The notes: generated by a model not told the origin, from the letters alone. Counted from the first letter of the stretch, positions 25,088 to 34,529 are shown. The stretch is DNA of 64,000 nt from Parageobacillus thermantarcticus (GCF_900111865.1 NZ_FOJS01000001.1:1-64000); one strand, 5' to 3'. Made by a program: numbers and translations.

Positions 25088-25864
25088 ATGAACGTATTTG
25101 TGCAGCTATGGAAAAGTTTATATTCGCCAAAAGATATCGCGCGTTTCCGTTTTCAAGGAATTGGAAAAACAATCGGATATGTGTTTTTGCTCACTTTTCT
25201 TTCAATTTTGCCGATGGCCTATTACTTAACGACTTCTTTCGTAGAAGGAATCCGCAATACGAGCGCTCTTTTACAAAACGAACTTCCTTCATTTACGATT
25301 GAAAACGGCCAATTGCATTCTTCTGCAAAAGAGCCGATTCATATCGATCAGCACGGCTTTACGATCATTTTTGACAGCACCGGCCAAGTAACAAAAGAGG
25401 ACATGGAACGCTTCAACAACGCCATCGGTCTTTTAAAACACGAGGTCGTATTAATTGCCAATCATCAAACGCAATATTACAGCTACTCAACGTTTCCAGA
25501 TGTGAAAATAACAGACGAAGACGTCCATTCCTTTATCGAAACGATGCAGTCGCTATTGCCTGTTTTTATCCCGCTATTGTTCATTATTATTTATTTATTT
25601 GCCAGCGCAAGCAAATTTATCGGCATCTGTATTCTCGCTTTCTTCGGATTGATTTTGCGCAGCACGCTTGATAAAAAATTGCAATATCGCCATACTTGGA
25701 TTATGTCAGCATATGCCGTTACTTTATCCACAGTATTTTTCGCGGTGATGGAGGCGCTGCAAACGGTTGTGCCATACGCCCCGTTTATTCATTGGTTCGT
25801 CTCGATTGCCGTGCTATTTTTGGCAATGAAAGAAGTTCCTTCATCCAAACCGCACAACGAATAG
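25088..25864 (+). CDS. yqgB: DUF1189 membrane protein (YqgB-like)
   Basis: A 258-residue protein with an N-terminal membrane helix (about 26-46), an extracytoplasmic domain of about 115 residues containing Ser-Phe-Thr-Ile-Glu-Asn-Gly, and about four C-terminal membrane helices. This is the pattern of the DUF1189 family, B. subtilis YqgB, with no known function. The start Met-Asn-Val-Phe-Val-Gln-Leu-Trp is used; AAGGA lies ten bases upstream. It faces pstA across a shared terminator. Confidence 0.75.
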   Translation: MNVFVQLWKSLYSPKDIARFRFQGIGKTIGYVFLLTFLSILPMAYYLTTSFVEGIRNTSALLQNELPSFTIENGQLHSSAKEPIHIDQHGFTIIFDSTGQVTKEDMERFNNAIGLLKHEVVLIANHQTQYYSYSTFPDVKITDEDVHSFIETMQSLLPVFIPLLFIIIYLFASASKFIGICILAFFGLILRSTLDKKLQYRHTWIMSAYAVTLSTVFFAVMEALQTVVPYAPFIHWFVSIAVLFLAMKEVPSSKPHNE

Positions 25865-25895
25865 GCCACTATCAGCAACGATAGTGGCCTTTTTT
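25864..25895. terminator. Bidirectional terminator between yqgB and pstA
   Basis: GGCCACTATC and GATAGTGGCC pair perfectly around AGCAAC, followed by a T run. The stem overlaps the yqgB stop and its T run reaches the pstA stop. It shows that no pstB follows pstA here. Confidence 0.9.
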
Positions 25896-26811
25896 ATGCA
25901 GCATCACTCATCTTCTTTTTTGTTGTTCGACGATTTCCTGCAAAATAGCGCTGCAAGGCAACGGATGCAAAACGGGCGGCAACATTAAATAAAAGAACCA
26001 TAATCACTAATATCGCCGCGGATTTCGCTGCAATAATTTTGGCGTCCGGAACAATTCCTTCCGAATTTAGCTTCCAAATGTGCACGGTCAACGTTTCCGC
26101 CGGCCGAAAAATATTCAACGGATGCGCCGGACTTGATAAATCAGCGGCAAAGTTCAATAACGGCGTCGTTAACCCTGCTGTATAAATTAATGCGGCCGCC
26201 TCGCCAAAAATCCGCCCCGCCGCCAAAATAACCCCTGTCATGATTTGCGGGAGAGCGGCCGGGAGAATGACTCTCACTAACGTTTGCCACCGCGTCGCCC
26301 CTAATGCGAGACTGCCTTCCTTTATGTTTGCAGGAACGTCTAAAATCGCGTTTTCACATATGCGCGTCAATCCCGGCAAATTTAATATCGTAATCGCCAG
26401 CGCGCCGCCAATTAGCGTATAGCCCCATCCCGTCAGCGTCACAAACGCCAACAAGCCAAACAATCCGACGACAATCGACGGAAGGGATGCCATCGTTTCG
26501 ATGCACAGCCGAATGAAGTTAAGCATTCTTCCTTGCTTGGCGTATTCCGCCAAATAAATTCCCGCTCCTAATCCTAACGGAACAGAAATCAACAACGTAA
26601 TGACAAGCATATAAAGCGAGTTAATGAGCTGCGGACCAACCCCTCCCCCCGCCTGCGTGTTGCTCGGTTTGCCAAACAGAAAATCCGGTTGCCAAAATCC
26701 CCAACCTTTCGATAAAATCGCCGCAAAAAATAAAACAAGCAAGCCAACGACGAATGCCGCGACGACATAAAATACGCCCGTCCAAACTTTATCCACTATT
26801 CTTGATACCAT
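25894..26811 (-). CDS. pstA: Phosphate ABC transporter permease PstA
   Basis: A 305-residue integral membrane permease of the phosphate importer with six membrane segments. It has the binding-protein-dependent transport motif near Glu-Gly-Ser-Leu-Ala-Leu-Gly-Ala-Thr-Arg-Trp-Gln (EAA loop, about 175-186), which contacts PstB. The start at 26811 follows AAGGGG after the pstC stop at 26813; an ATG at 26835 inside pstC is possible. It is the last gene of the pstS-pstC-pstA transcript. Confidence 0.93.
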   Translation of the reverse strand: MVSRIVDKVWTGVFYVVAAFVVGLLVLFFAAILSKGWGFWQPDFLFGKPSNTQAGGGVGPQLINSLYMLVITLLISVPLGLGAGIYLAEYAKQGRMLNFIRLCIETMASLPSIVVGLFGLLAFVTLTGWGYTLIGGALAITILNLPGLTRICENAILDVPANIKEGSLALGATRWQTLVRVILPAALPQIMTGVILAAGRIFGEAAALIYTAGLTTPLLNFAADLSSPAHPLNIFRPAETLTVHIWKLNSEGIVPDAKIIAAKSAAILVIMVLLFNVAARFASVALQRYFAGNRRTTKKKMSDAA

Positions 26812-26812
26812 A

Positions 26813-27703
26813 TTACCGTTCCCCTTTTCGTCCAATCATTCTTATCAGAAAAATAAAGAGAAAGGAGATAAACAACAAAATCATCGCCAATGTCCACAAC
26901 GCATTGTTCCAAGCAGTGCCGTTTATCGTATTAGCCATATCCATCGTTAAAATTCCCGTCAACGTCGCTGTCGGACTATACAATCCTGACGGAAGTTTCA
27001 CCGCATTTCCGATCACCATCTGAACAGCCAACGCTTCGCCAAACGCTCGCGCTAATCCAAGGACGATGCCGGTGAAAATTCCTGTTTTTGCTGCTGGAAC
27101 AATCACCCGGCTGATCGCCTGCCATCTTGTTGATCCAAGCCCGTATGACGCTTCTAAATAAGAAAACGGAACGCCGCTTAGCGCGTCTGACGCAATGCTA
27201 GTGATCGTCGGCAAAATCATCACGCTTAACACGATAATTCCGGCCAGCAAACTAAATCCTACGCCGCCAAACGATTCGCGAAGAAGCGGGATAAGAATCG
27301 TGACACCTAGCCAACCGTAAACGACGGACGGAATGCCGACAAGCAGTTCCAAAACAGGTTTTAGCACAGCCGATCCGAACTTTGGCGAAATAAAATTAAT
27401 AAAAATAGCAAGAGCAAGCGCGATCGGCGTACTTAATAACACCGCTCCAATCGACACAAGCGTCGATCCGACGATAAAAATAACGGCGCCGTATTTCGGA
27501 TCAGAATCGCTCGGCTTCCACTCGGTCGAAAACAGCATTTCCTTAAGCGAAATACCGCTTTCTGTAAATGACTGGATTCCTTTTCCGCATATAAACACGA
27601 TAATCGAAAGAGTAGTAATAACGATCAATAGGCCGCAAAAAGTGACGAGCGCTCTTCCGATATATTCGCTTTTCCAATAATTGAGCTGTCCTTTCCCTTT
27701 CAT
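26813..27703 (-). CDS. pstC: Phosphate ABC transporter permease PstC
   Basis: A 296-residue permease partner of PstA with six membrane segments. The EAA-like coupling loop is Glu-Ala-Ser-Tyr-Gly-Leu-Gly-Ser-Thr-Arg-Trp-Gln at about 182-193. Val-Gly-Ile-Pro-Ser-Val-Val-Tyr-Gly precedes it, as in the family. GAGGTGATGGAAGA precedes the ATG. A stem-loop in the pstS-pstC gap may lower its expression relative to pstS. Confidence 0.93.
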   Translation of the reverse strand: MKGKGQLNYWKSEYIGRALVTFCGLLIVITTLSIIVFICGKGIQSFTESGISLKEMLFSTEWKPSDSDPKYGAVIFIVGSTLVSIGAVLLSTPIALALAIFINFISPKFGSAVLKPVLELLVGIPSVVYGWLGVTILIPLLRESFGGVGFSLLAGIIVLSVMILPTITSIASDALSGVPFSYLEASYGLGSTRWQAISRVIVPAAKTGIFTGIVLGLARAFGEALAVQMVIGNAVKLPSGLYSPTATLTGILTMDMANTINGTAWNNALWTLAMILLFISFLFIFLIRMIGRKGER

Positions 27704-27730
27704 TCTTCCATCACCTCACGAAGAATAAGA

Positions 27731-27750
27731 CTGGCTAACGGTATAGCCAG
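27731..27750 (-). promoter_or_regulatory. Stem-loop between pstS and pstC
   Basis: CTGGCTA and TAGCCAG pair around six bases, without a strong T run. Such an intercistronic hairpin would favour the more abundant upstream binding protein mRNA by attenuation or 3'-end protection. Confidence 0.55.
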
Positions 27751-27762
27751 CCTTTCATCAAA

Positions 27763-28653
27763 TTACTCCAATTCCGACATAGGAATGTAACCCATTTCTT
27801 TTACTTTCGGAGCAAATTCTTCGCTTTTTACATATTCGATAAATCCGCGCACTGCATCTTTTGGTTCGCCTTTCGTAATCATGTATTCATAAGACCAGAA
27901 AGGATATTTTTCCGTTTTGATATTTTCGACCGTCGGTTCCACACCATCGATTTTTAACGTTTTTAAATCTTTCTTTTCGCCGATTAAGTATGACATCGCA
28001 ACATAACTAATCGATCCTGGCGTCGAGTTGATCGCTTGTTCAACAGCGCCATTGGAATCTTGCACCGTTCCGATCGCTTCGTTTATTTTTACGCCTTTCA
28101 TCACCGTTTTTTCAAACGTCGCGCGCGTTCCAGAGGAAGCAGGGCGGTTAATGACATTAATTTTTTCATCTTTTCCGCCAACATCTTTCCAGTTTGTAAT
28201 TTTTCCAGAGAAAATATCTTGAATTTGTTTCAATGTTAATGAATCGACGTTGACATCTTTATTCACTACAATCGCAAAAGCAATTCCCGCTACTTTATGA
28301 TCAATGAGCTCTCCTGCTTTTGATTTATCTTCCAACTTTTCCGCAGATGGAACATCCGAGTTCCCGATTTGCACAGCGCCAGCGGCAACTTGGTTCACAC
28401 CTGTTCCGCTTCCGCCTCCTTGCACCGTAATCGAGACGTTAGGATATTTTCCCATAAATTCATTCGCTGCTTCCTCTGCCAACGGTTGAAGGGCGGTGGA
28501 TCCAGCTAACGTAATCGTTCCGGAGTACGATTCTTGCTTCGCTTCTCCATTGTCAGCATTTCCTTCCGCGGTGCTATCCGATTTTCCGCACCCCGCAAGC
28601 ACCCCCGTTATTAGCAATGCAGCGATTCCAAATTTTACGGACTTCTTCCACAT
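27763..28653 (-). CDS. pstS: Phosphate-binding lipoprotein PstS
   Basis: A 296-residue solute-binding lipoprotein that delivers phosphate to PstCA. The signal peptide ends in the lipobox Gly-Val-Leu-Ala-Gly-Cys. Phosphate-binding segments Gly-Ser-Thr-Ala-Leu-Gln-Pro-Leu, Gly-Gly-Gly-Ser-Gly-Thr-Gly and Ser-Ser-Gly-Thr-Arg-Ala-Thr-Phe are all present. GGAGGGTCAACCG precedes the ATG. A PhoP box and a TACAAT -10 lie upstream, so it should be induced at low phosphate. Confidence 0.95.
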   Translation of the reverse strand: MWKKSVKFGIAALLITGVLAGCGKSDSTAEGNADNGEAKQESYSGTITLAGSTALQPLAEEAANEFMGKYPNVSITVQGGGSGTGVNQVAAGAVQIGNSDVPSAEKLEDKSKAGELIDHKVAGIAFAIVVNKDVNVDSLTLKQIQDIFSGKITNWKDVGGKDEKINVINRPASSGTRATFEKTVMKGVKINEAIGTVQDSNGAVEQAINSTPGSISYVAMSYLIGEKKDLKTLKIDGVEPTVENIKTEKYPFWSYEYMITKGEPKDAVRGFIEYVKSEEFAPKVKEMGYIPMSELE

Positions 28654-28696
28654 CGGTTGACCCTCCTATTGTCATTTGTCATCCACGTACAAGCAC

Positions 28697-28750
28697 ATTG
28701 TAACGAAAAAGTTTTATGCGTTTATTAAGCGAATGTTAAGTTTCCGTAAA
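28697..28750 (-). promoter_or_regulatory. PhoP box and promoter of pstSCA
   Basis: Reverse strand: TTTACG (28750-28745), TTAACA (28739-28734), TTAATA (28728-28723) and ATAAAA (28717-28712), each five bases apart, followed by the -10 TACAAT (28702-28697). The geometry equals that upstream of pstB and fits Pho-regulon activation. Confidence 0.82.
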
Positions 28751-28828
28751 ACAAGCAAACGCATTTTACATATTCTTTTCGGGACAAGCATACATAGTTA
28801 CTAACAACGTTCATTGGGGGAATAACGC

Positions 28829-29146
28829 GTGAAAAAAGCGATCATCATCGCCTTCGTCGTGTGCCTTTCCATCTATATCATTTACCATGATGTCACAACA
28901 GGAACATTGAGCATTTCCACAAAAACAGCGGCAGGACCCGAACGCGCGGCAGATGGAATTCCGTATGAAACGGTGACCGTCACTCCCGGGGATACGCTGT
29001 TATCCATTATGGAAAGGCAGCAAAACGGGCCGCTTCCGGTTTCCATTGACAAAGCCATCGCCGATTTTGAAGCGTTGAATCCAGGGGAAAAAGCGCAAAC
29101 ATTAAAAATTGGAAAAAAGTATAAAATACCGGTATACAAACGCTAA
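28829..29146 (+). CDS. yqfZ: YqfZ-like LysM-domain protein
   Basis: A 105-residue protein with an N-terminal signal anchor (about 3-19) and a LysM-like module from Val-Thr-Val-Thr-Pro-Gly-Asp-Thr-Leu-Leu-Ser-Ile to Lys-Tyr-Lys-Ile-Pro-Val. It should sit outside the membrane bound to peptidoglycan. It corresponds to B. subtilis YqfZ beside ispG, a protein made in the mother cell during sporulation. GTG start after GGGGGAATAACGC. Confidence 0.75.
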   Translation: MKKAIIIAFVVCLSIYIIYHDVTTGTLSISTKTAAGPERAADGIPYETVTVTPGDTLLSIMERQQNGPLPVSIDKAIADFEALNPGEKAQTLKIGKKYKIPVYKR

Positions 29147-29235
29147 GCTGCGAATTTCTTGTCAAATGACGATAAACATTGTTACAATAATTCAGAAAGC
29201 GACATGAACTTGTTTCTTAAAGGAGCGAATTTCTC

Positions 29236-30333
29236 GTGGGTGAAATTATTCATCGTTCAAAAACTCGTCCTGTCCGCGTTGGCAATTTAACGATCGGCGG
29301 AAAAAACGAGGTTATCATTCAAAGCATGACAACGACGAAAACGCATGACGTAGAAGCGACAGTTGCGCAAATAAAGCGGCTGGAAGAGGCAGGCTGCCAA
29401 ATCGTCCGCGTCGCCTGCCCGGACGAGCGCGCGGCCAACGCGATTCCGGAAATAAAAAAACGCATTAACATTCCGCTCGTTGCCGATATTCATTTTGACT
29501 ATAAACTTGCCCTGAAAGCAATTGAGGGCGGAGCTGATAAAATCCGAATCAATCCCGGCAATATCGGGCGCCGCGAAAAAGTCGAAGCGGTCGTCAAAGC
29601 GGCGAAAGAACGCGGCATACCGATCCGCATTGGCGTCAATGCCGGATCGTTGGAAAAACGGATTTTGGAAAAATACGGCTATCCTACCGCTGACGGCATG
29701 GTCGAAAGCGCGCTATACCATATTCGCATTTTAGAAGAGCTTGATTTCCATGATATTATCGTATCGTTAAAGGCATCCGATGTGCGATTGGCGATCGAGG
29801 CATACGAAAAAGCGGCGCGCACGTTTGATTATCCGCTCCATGTCGGGATTACCGAATCCGGAACACTATTTGCCGGAACGATCAAAAGCGCCGTCGGCAT
29901 CGGTGCGATTTTAAGCAAAGGGATCGGCAATACGATTCGCGTTTCGCTTAGCGCCGATCCGGTTGAAGAAGTAAAGGTAGCAAGGGAAATATTAAAATCG
30001 TTCGGCTTGGCGTCCAATGCAGCGACGCTAATTTCCTGTCCGACGTGCGGACGCATTGAAATCGATTTGATCAGCATCGCCAACGAGATCGAAGAATATA
30101 TTTCGAAAATTAAAGCGCCGATTAAAGTGGCCGTGCTCGGATGCGCCGTCAACGGACCGGGCGAGGCGCGCGAAGCCGATATCGGCATCGCCGGCGCACG
30201 CGGCGAAGGCTTATTATTCCGGCACGGCAAAATCGTTCGCAAAGTTCCAGAAGAAAAAATGGTCGAAGAATTGAAAAAAGAAGTGGACAAATTGGCGGAA
30301 GAATATTTTGCCAAACAAAGCCAAAAAGCTTGA
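29236..30333 (+). CDS. ispG: 4-hydroxy-3-methylbut-2-enyl diphosphate synthase (IspG)
   Basis: A 365-residue iron-sulphur enzyme of the MEP isoprenoid pathway, converting MEcPP to HMBPP. The TIM barrel starts at Met-Gly-Glu-Ile-Ile-His-Arg. The C-terminal [4Fe-4S] domain has Cys ligands in Ser-Cys-Pro-Thr-Cys-Gly-Arg and [10 protein letters not shown]. GTG start after AAAGGAGCG. The next pathway enzyme, IspH, lies at 37935. Confidence 0.96.
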   Translation: MGEIIHRSKTRPVRVGNLTIGGKNEVIIQSMTTTKTHDVEATVAQIKRLEEAGCQIVRVACPDERAANAIPEIKKRINIPLVADIHFDYKLALKAIEGGADKIRINPGNIGRREKVEAVVKAAKERGIPIRIGVNAGSLEKRILEKYGYPTADGMVESALYHIRILEELDFHDIIVSLKASDVRLAIEAYEKAARTFDYPLHVGITESGTLFAGTIKSAVGIGAILSKGIGNTIRVSLSADPVEEVKVAREILKSFGLASNAATLISCPTCGRIEIDLISIANEIEEYISKIKAPIKVAVLGCAVNGPGEAREADIGIAGARGEGLLFRHGKIVRKVPEEKMVEELKKEVDKLAEEYFAKQSQKA

Positions 30334-30356
30334 CGCTTAAAGCGCCAAGCTTTTTT
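30324..30356. terminator. Terminator at the end of ispG
   Basis: AAAAAGCTTGACGCT and AGCGCCAAGCTTTTTT pair with one mismatch around TTAA. The 5' arm overlaps the ispG stop codon, and the element also precedes the end of convergent yqfX. Confidence 0.88.
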
Positions 30357-30358
30357 CG

Positions 30359-30706
30359 TTAATAATAAAATGGCATGATGAACAGACGGACGATCATCGC
30401 CACAGCTCCGATGCCGATTGCCCACGCGCCCAACGTTTCTGCGCCACGGCGGCGTGCGATAAAGCCGACAATAATGCCTGCCGCTCCCATTAAGACAGGC
30501 CAAATAAATAAGGAAATAATCGAAAGAGCGAGCGCCAGCCAACCTAGCCCTGCTCCATCGGTTTCTTCTTTGCCTCGTTCATCATAACGGCGGACCGGTT
30601 CGGCCATTTCTGCCGCCGTTTCTTCCATAAAATCACGTTCTTGTTCATCTTTCCCTGTCGATTGCACGTAGCTTTCGTTATACGTGCGATCGCGATCATC
30701 CACCAT
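30359..30706 (-). CDS. yqfX: YqfX-like membrane protein
   Basis: A 115-residue protein with an acidic, hydrophilic N-terminal half (about 1-52, rich in Asp, Glu and Arg) and two C-terminal membrane helices (about 53-78 and 90-111) around Ala-Arg-Arg-Arg-Gly-Ala-Glu. It matches the position of B. subtilis YqfX, function unknown. GAGGGAAGCAT precedes the ATG. Confidence 0.72.
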   Translation of the reverse strand: MVDDRDRTYNESYVQSTGKDEQERDFMEETAAEMAEPVRRYDERGKEETDGAGLGWLALALSIISLFIWPVLMGAAGIIVGFIARRRGAETLGAWAIGIGAVAMIVRLFIMPFYY

Positions 30707-30944
30707 ATGCTTCCCTCGCTTTCCTTAAGTAAGGAGCATTTATTAGTATGAAAAGTTTATGCGAAATTATAAATGTGAATATTTTCTATGGCGAAAAAAC
30801 GAACGGGAAGCATTGTTATCGTTTTTGTCCAATTACGGGTTCCGCACATGTAAAACAAACATGTTAGCAGCGAAACATATACTATCTGTTCGAATGGTGC
30901 TACAATATACACGGACGTTCGATTAAAGGGAGTGGAGAAACAAT

Positions 30945-31505
30945 ATGAAAAAACGGCTTGGCATCGATATTGACGGAACGGTTACTTGCCCGAGCACTTT
31001 TATTCCGTACTTGAACAAATCTTTTCAAAAAAATTTGACATTAAATGACATCACCCAATATAATTTAGCCCCGCTGTATGATACGACAGAAGAAGAAATG
31101 GACCGGTGGATGGAAAAATACGAGGCGATGATTTACGAGCGCGCCCCGCTCGCGGAACATGCGCTTGAAGTAATCAACAGCTGGAAAAACAAATTTGAAT
31201 TATTTTATATAAGCGCCCGCGGAAAACATTTATATGATCTTACGGAACGGTGGTTCCAAACAAACGGCGTTCATTATCATCATATTGAATTGGTCGGCTC
31301 GCACGACAAAATTGAAGCGGTAAAAACGTACCATATCTCCGCCTTTTTCGAAGATAAATACGACAACGCTTGCGATATTGCCGAAAAATGCAATATTCCC
31401 GTCATTTTATTTGATACGCCATATAATCAAGGCCCTCTTCCAAAACAAGTGATCCGCGTCAAAAACTGGCTTGAAGCAAAGCAGCATATTGAACGGCTTC
31501 TATAA
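30945..31505 (+). CDS. yqfW: HAD-type 5'(3')-nucleotidase-like protein (YqfW)
   Basis: A 186-residue HAD-superfamily phosphatase resembling the NT5C nucleotidases. Motif I is Gly-Ile-Asp-Ile-Asp-Gly-Thr-Val-Thr at about 5-13, motif II lies in Phe-Tyr-Ile-Ser-Ala-Arg-Gly near 87, and the acidic motif is Phe-Phe-Glu-Asp-Lys-Tyr-Asp-Asn-Ala near 128. Substrate not proven. Ribosome binding site GGGAGTGG. Monocistronic with a bidirectional terminator shared with zur. A repeat ACATGT-N7-ACATGT lies upstream at 30846-30864. Confidence 0.82.
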   Translation: MKKRLGIDIDGTVTCPSTFIPYLNKSFQKNLTLNDITQYNLAPLYDTTEEEMDRWMEKYEAMIYERAPLAEHALEVINSWKNKFELFYISARGKHLYDLTERWFQTNGVHYHHIELVGSHDKIEAVKTYHISAFFEDKYDNACDIAEKCNIPVILFDTPYNQGPLPKQVIRVKNWLEAKQHIERLL

Positions 31506-31512
31506 AATAAGC

Positions 31513-31548
31513 AAAGGGATATCTCGCCTTACGTCGAGGTATCCCTTT
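31513..31548. terminator. Bidirectional terminator between yqfW and zur
   Basis: AAAGGGATATCTCG and CGAGGTATCCCTTT pair with one mismatch around an eight-base loop. The stem includes the last codons of zur. Confidence 0.8.
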
Positions 31549-31954
31549 GACATTCCGGGCATTTTCCGTATATTTCGAATTTATGATCCGATATTTTATA
31601 TCCTTCCAATTGTTCGCGTAAACCGTCCATCGGGCAAGTCGTAATTTCTTTCGCTTTTCCACATTGTACACAAATAAAATGGTGATGATGATGGTACGCG
31701 CTGCATGCGAAACGGAAGTGTTTTTCGCCCGATAACTCGGTCATCTCCAAAATGCCAAGGCCTACAAACAACGATAAATTGCGGTAAATCGTATCAAAGC
31801 TTAATCCCGGATAATCGTCCCGCAATGCTTCTAATACATCTTTGGCAGTTAAATATTTATCGGTGCTGGCAAATAGCTGCAGCATATCTTCCCGCTTGCC
31901 CGTATGTTTAAACCCTTTTTCTTTCATGAGGCGAATCGCTTCCGCAACATTCAT
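31529..31954 (-). CDS. zur: Zinc uptake regulator Zur (Fur family)
   Basis: A 141-residue Fur-family repressor that binds DNA when loaded with zinc and shuts off zinc uptake. A winged helix covers about 1-75. The His-rich stretch Tyr-His-His-His-His-His and the structural zinc pairs Cys-Val-Gln-Cys and Cys-Pro-Glu-Cys are in the dimerisation half. The start Met-Asn-Val-Ala-Glu-Ala follows AAAAGGGGATAAGAGGT, just after the znuB stop. It is the last gene of znuC-znuB-zur and is likely autoregulated by the Zur box at 33584. Confidence 0.93.
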   Translation of the reverse strand: MNVAEAIRLMKEKGFKHTGKREDMLQLFASTDKYLTAKDVLEALRDDYPGLSFDTIYRNLSLFVGLGILEMTELSGEKHFRFACSAYHHHHHFICVQCGKAKEITTCPMDGLREQLEGYKISDHKFEIYGKCPECQRDTST

Positions 31955-31959
31955 ACCTC

Positions 31960-32793
31960 TTATCCCCTTTTCCATTTTTTCCATATGATGACGATCAGCA
32001 AAATGAGAACGGCAAGCATGACGATCGTTCCACCAGGCGCCAGATCAAGCTGATAGGACAGCAGCAACCCGACGATCACCGATAATTCACCAAACAAAAT
32101 CGAATAGCCAATCGCCTGCTTAAACCCTTTCGCAATTCGAATGCTCGCAGCAACAGGAAGCGTCATTAACGAAGAAATAAGCAAAACGCCGACAATCCGC
32201 ATCGACGCGGCGATCACAAGCGCTACCAAAACGATAAAGATAAAATGAATCAGCTTTGCGCGAATGCCGGAGATCACCGCATATTCTTCATCGAATGAAA
32301 GGAGAAACAGCTCTTTATATAACAATACGACAATGCCGATAACGACACAGGCGATTGCCAGCACTGCCCATACGTCTTGGCGGCTTACAGCACTGACACT
32401 GCCAAATAAATAGGAAAATAAATCGGTATTAAATCCATCCGCAAGGGAAATAAAAATAACGCTAAGACCGATTCCTCCGGAAAGAATGATCGGAATCGCC
32501 AACTCTTGATAATATTTATATATCGACCGCAATTTTTCCACAAACAGTGCGCCGACGACAGAAAATCCCATTCCAGCATAAAGCGGGTTCCAGTTCGCAA
32601 AATAAGCAAAGTTTTTCCCTAAAAGCAAATTTGCGGCAATGCCGGCAAGCGTCACATGGCTGAGCGCATCGGCAATTAACGACAAACGGCGAACGACAAT
32701 AAACACACCGAGGAGCGGAGCAACAAACCCAATTAATATTCCAGCGATAAACGCGTTACGTAAAAATTCGTATTGCCATATTGCTTCAATCAT
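31960..32793 (-). CDS. znuB: Zinc ABC transporter permease ZnuB
   Basis: A 277-residue permease of the ABC-3 family with about eight membrane segments. Typical features are [13 protein letters not shown] and Ala-Asp-Ala-Leu-Ser-His near the N-terminus. Together with ZnuC it imports zinc. GGAGGAATGGCGCG precedes the ATG. No binding protein gene (znuA) is adjacent in this window. Confidence 0.92.
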   Translation of the reverse strand: MIEAIWQYEFLRNAFIAGILIGFVAPLLGVFIVVRRLSLIADALSHVTLAGIAANLLLGKNFAYFANWNPLYAGMGFSVVGALFVEKLRSIYKYYQELAIPIILSGGIGLSVIFISLADGFNTDLFSYLFGSVSAVSRQDVWAVLAIACVVIGIVVLLYKELFLLSFDEEYAVISGIRAKLIHFIFIVLVALVIAASMRIVGVLLISSLMTLPVAASIRIAKGFKQAIGYSILFGELSVIVGLLLSYQLDLAPGGTIVMLAVLILLIVIIWKKWKRG

Positions 32794-32808
32794 CGCGCCA
32801 TTCCTCCA

Positions 32809-33567
32809 TCAATGCTGATGAGAAAGCACTTGCAGTGGATGTCCGTAAAACTGTGACAATGTCTGCTCCCCGAGCTTTTCAAACTCTTCGGCTTTCCCAT
32901 GAAAATATAAATGTTTATTTAGGCACGCAACGTGCGTCACTTTTTCCGTGATCGTTCCAATGTCATGCGTGACGAGGATCAGCGTCATGCCGAGGCGCCG
33001 ATTCAGCTCATCGAGCATGGTGTAAAAACTTTGCACATGGTGAATATCGACGCCAACCGTCGGCTCATCTAGAATCAACAATTCAGGCTTGCTGACAATC
33101 GCCCGGGCAATAAATACGCGCTGCTGCTGCCCGCCGGACAATTCTCCGATGTTTCGTTGCGCAAAAGCGCTCATCCCCACTGCTTCAATCGCTTCTGACA
33201 CGGCCTGTCTGTCTTTTTTCGTAAAAAAGCGGAACATTCCTCGCTTAGCCGCCAATCCGCTTGCGACGACCTCGTAGACGGTGGCGGGGAACCCGGTATT
33301 AAAACTGTTTGCTTTTTGCGATACATAACCGACACGGTGCCAATCTTTAAACGCTTCAATGGGGGTTCCGAACAAATAAATCTTGCCTTGCTGCGGCTTT
33401 AATAATCCTAATACACATTTGAACAACGTCGATTTTCCCGATCCGTTCGGGCCGACGATTCCTACAAACGCACCTTTTGGCACGGCCAAATTAATATCCT
33501 CCAATACGTTCTCTTTTTCATATCGAAACGATACATGTTCCATTTTCAACACATACTCTGTTTCCAT
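32809..33567 (-). CDS. znuC: Zinc ABC transporter ATP-binding protein ZnuC
   Basis: A 252-residue ABC ATPase. Walker A Gly-Pro-Asn-Gly-Ser-Gly-Lys-Ser-Thr, signature [10 protein letters not shown] and Walker B Leu-Leu-Ile-Leu-Asp-Glu-Pro-Thr-Val-Gly-Val-Asp are intact. The C-terminus ends in His-Gln-His, a possible metal-binding tail. First gene of the Zur-controlled operon. Confidence 0.93.
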   Translation of the reverse strand: METEYVLKMEHVSFRYEKENVLEDINLAVPKGAFVGIVGPNGSGKSTLFKCVLGLLKPQQGKIYLFGTPIEAFKDWHRVGYVSQKANSFNTGFPATVYEVVASGLAAKRGMFRFFTKKDRQAVSEAIEAVGMSAFAQRNIGELSGGQQQRVFIARAIVSKPELLILDEPTVGVDIHHVQSFYTMLDELNRRLGMTLILVTHDIGTITEKVTHVACLNKHLYFHGKAEEFEKLGEQTLSQFYGHPLQVLSHQH

Positions 33568-33583
33568 AGCGTTCTCTCCCGAT

Positions 33584-33604
33584 AATTCAGAATGATTACG
33601 ATTT
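33584..33604. promoter_or_regulatory. Zur box upstream of znuC-znuB-zur
   Basis: On the reverse strand the 21 bases from 33604 to 33584 start with AAATCGTAATCATT and end in GAATT. They match the Bacillus consensus (AAATCGTAAT-N-ATTACGATTT) at 18 of 20 or 21 compared positions by eye. It lies 17 bases upstream of the znuC ATG, so Zur binding would block transcription. Confidence 0.85.
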
Positions 33605-33647
33605 ATCTACGAACGTAGTATAACGGATCGAACGCCATTTGTAAACG

Positions 33648-34529
33648 TTAATGAATCGCCGATTTAAATTTAGCACCTTTTACCTCGTGCGTTACCATAA
33701 TCGCAATGAATGCGTCAGGATCAATTTCATTCACAATTGACTTTAATTTCGTGACTTCCAAACGGGTTACTACCGCGTAAATGACTTCTTTTTGTTCATC
33801 GGTATAGCCGCCCTTGCCGAGCAGTTTAGTCGTGCCGCGCCCTAACCGATGCAAAATCGCATCCGATATTTCTTCATAACGATCGGAAACGATGAGAACC
33901 GCCCTTGTTTCGTCCAATCCTTCAATGACTGCATCGATCGTTTTAAATGCGATGTAATACGTCATCACCGAGTACATTGCTTGTTCCATCCCAAAAACAA
34001 ACGCCGCCCAGCTGAAAATAAAAACGTTAATAAACATTACAAACTCGCCGACGGAAAACGGAAGCTTTTTCGTCAATAAAATTCCTAAAATTTCTGTTCC
34101 ATCTAGCGACCCGCCGTGCCGAATCACAAGGCCGACGCCAAGCCCGAGCGCGAGCCCTCCGAAAACAGTGGCCAAAATCGGCTGTGTCGTCAGCGGTTCA
34201 AAATGGTGAAAAAAACGTTCCGCACCAGCAAGAAATAGAACGCCAACGATCGAGGAAAGCATAAACGTCTTTCCGATTTGCTTATAGCCAAAATACATAA
34301 AAGGGGCGTTAAGGAGAATGACAAGAGTCGCAAAGTTTAACAACGACCAATCATCCGGAATTAAATAATCTAAAATAAGCGAAACCCCGATGACTCCACC
34401 GTCAATAATTTGGTTTGGTATTAAAAGCCGCTCGATGGAAAATGCCGCAAGCGAAGCGCCTAAAAAAATAAAGAAAAGGCGATAGGCAATATGGCTGGGA
34501 GTCTCTTTTTTATGTTGTTTCTGTGCCAA
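33648..34529 (-). CDS. yqfU: YitT-family membrane protein (YqfU)
   Basis: A 293-residue protein with five membrane segments (DUF161) in the first 170 residues and a soluble C-terminal DUF2179 domain. [11 protein letters not shown] is the conserved family motif near 140. Function unknown; DUF2179 resembles small regulatory ferredoxin-like folds. TTG start after AGGAGGG. Monocistronic. Confidence 0.85.
   Translation of the reverse strand: MAQKQHKKETPSHIAYRLFFIFLGASLAAFSIERLLIPNQIIDGGVIGVSLILDYLIPDDWSLLNFATLVILLNAPFMYFGYKQIGKTFMLSSIVGVLFLAGAERFFHHFEPLTTQPILATVFGGLALGLGVGLVIRHGGSLDGTEILGILLTKKLPFSVGEFVMFINVFIFSWAAFVFGMEQAMYSVMTYYIAFKTIDAVIEGLDETRAVLIVSDRYEEISDAILHRLGRGTTKLLGKGGYTDEQKEVIYAVVTRLEVTKLKSIVNEIDPDAFIAIMVTHEVKGAKFKSAIH

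Noticed and set aside
29829-30542. 237-codon reverse frame across ispG and yqfX
   Set aside because: Antisense to conserved ispG and in another frame of yqfX; no support.
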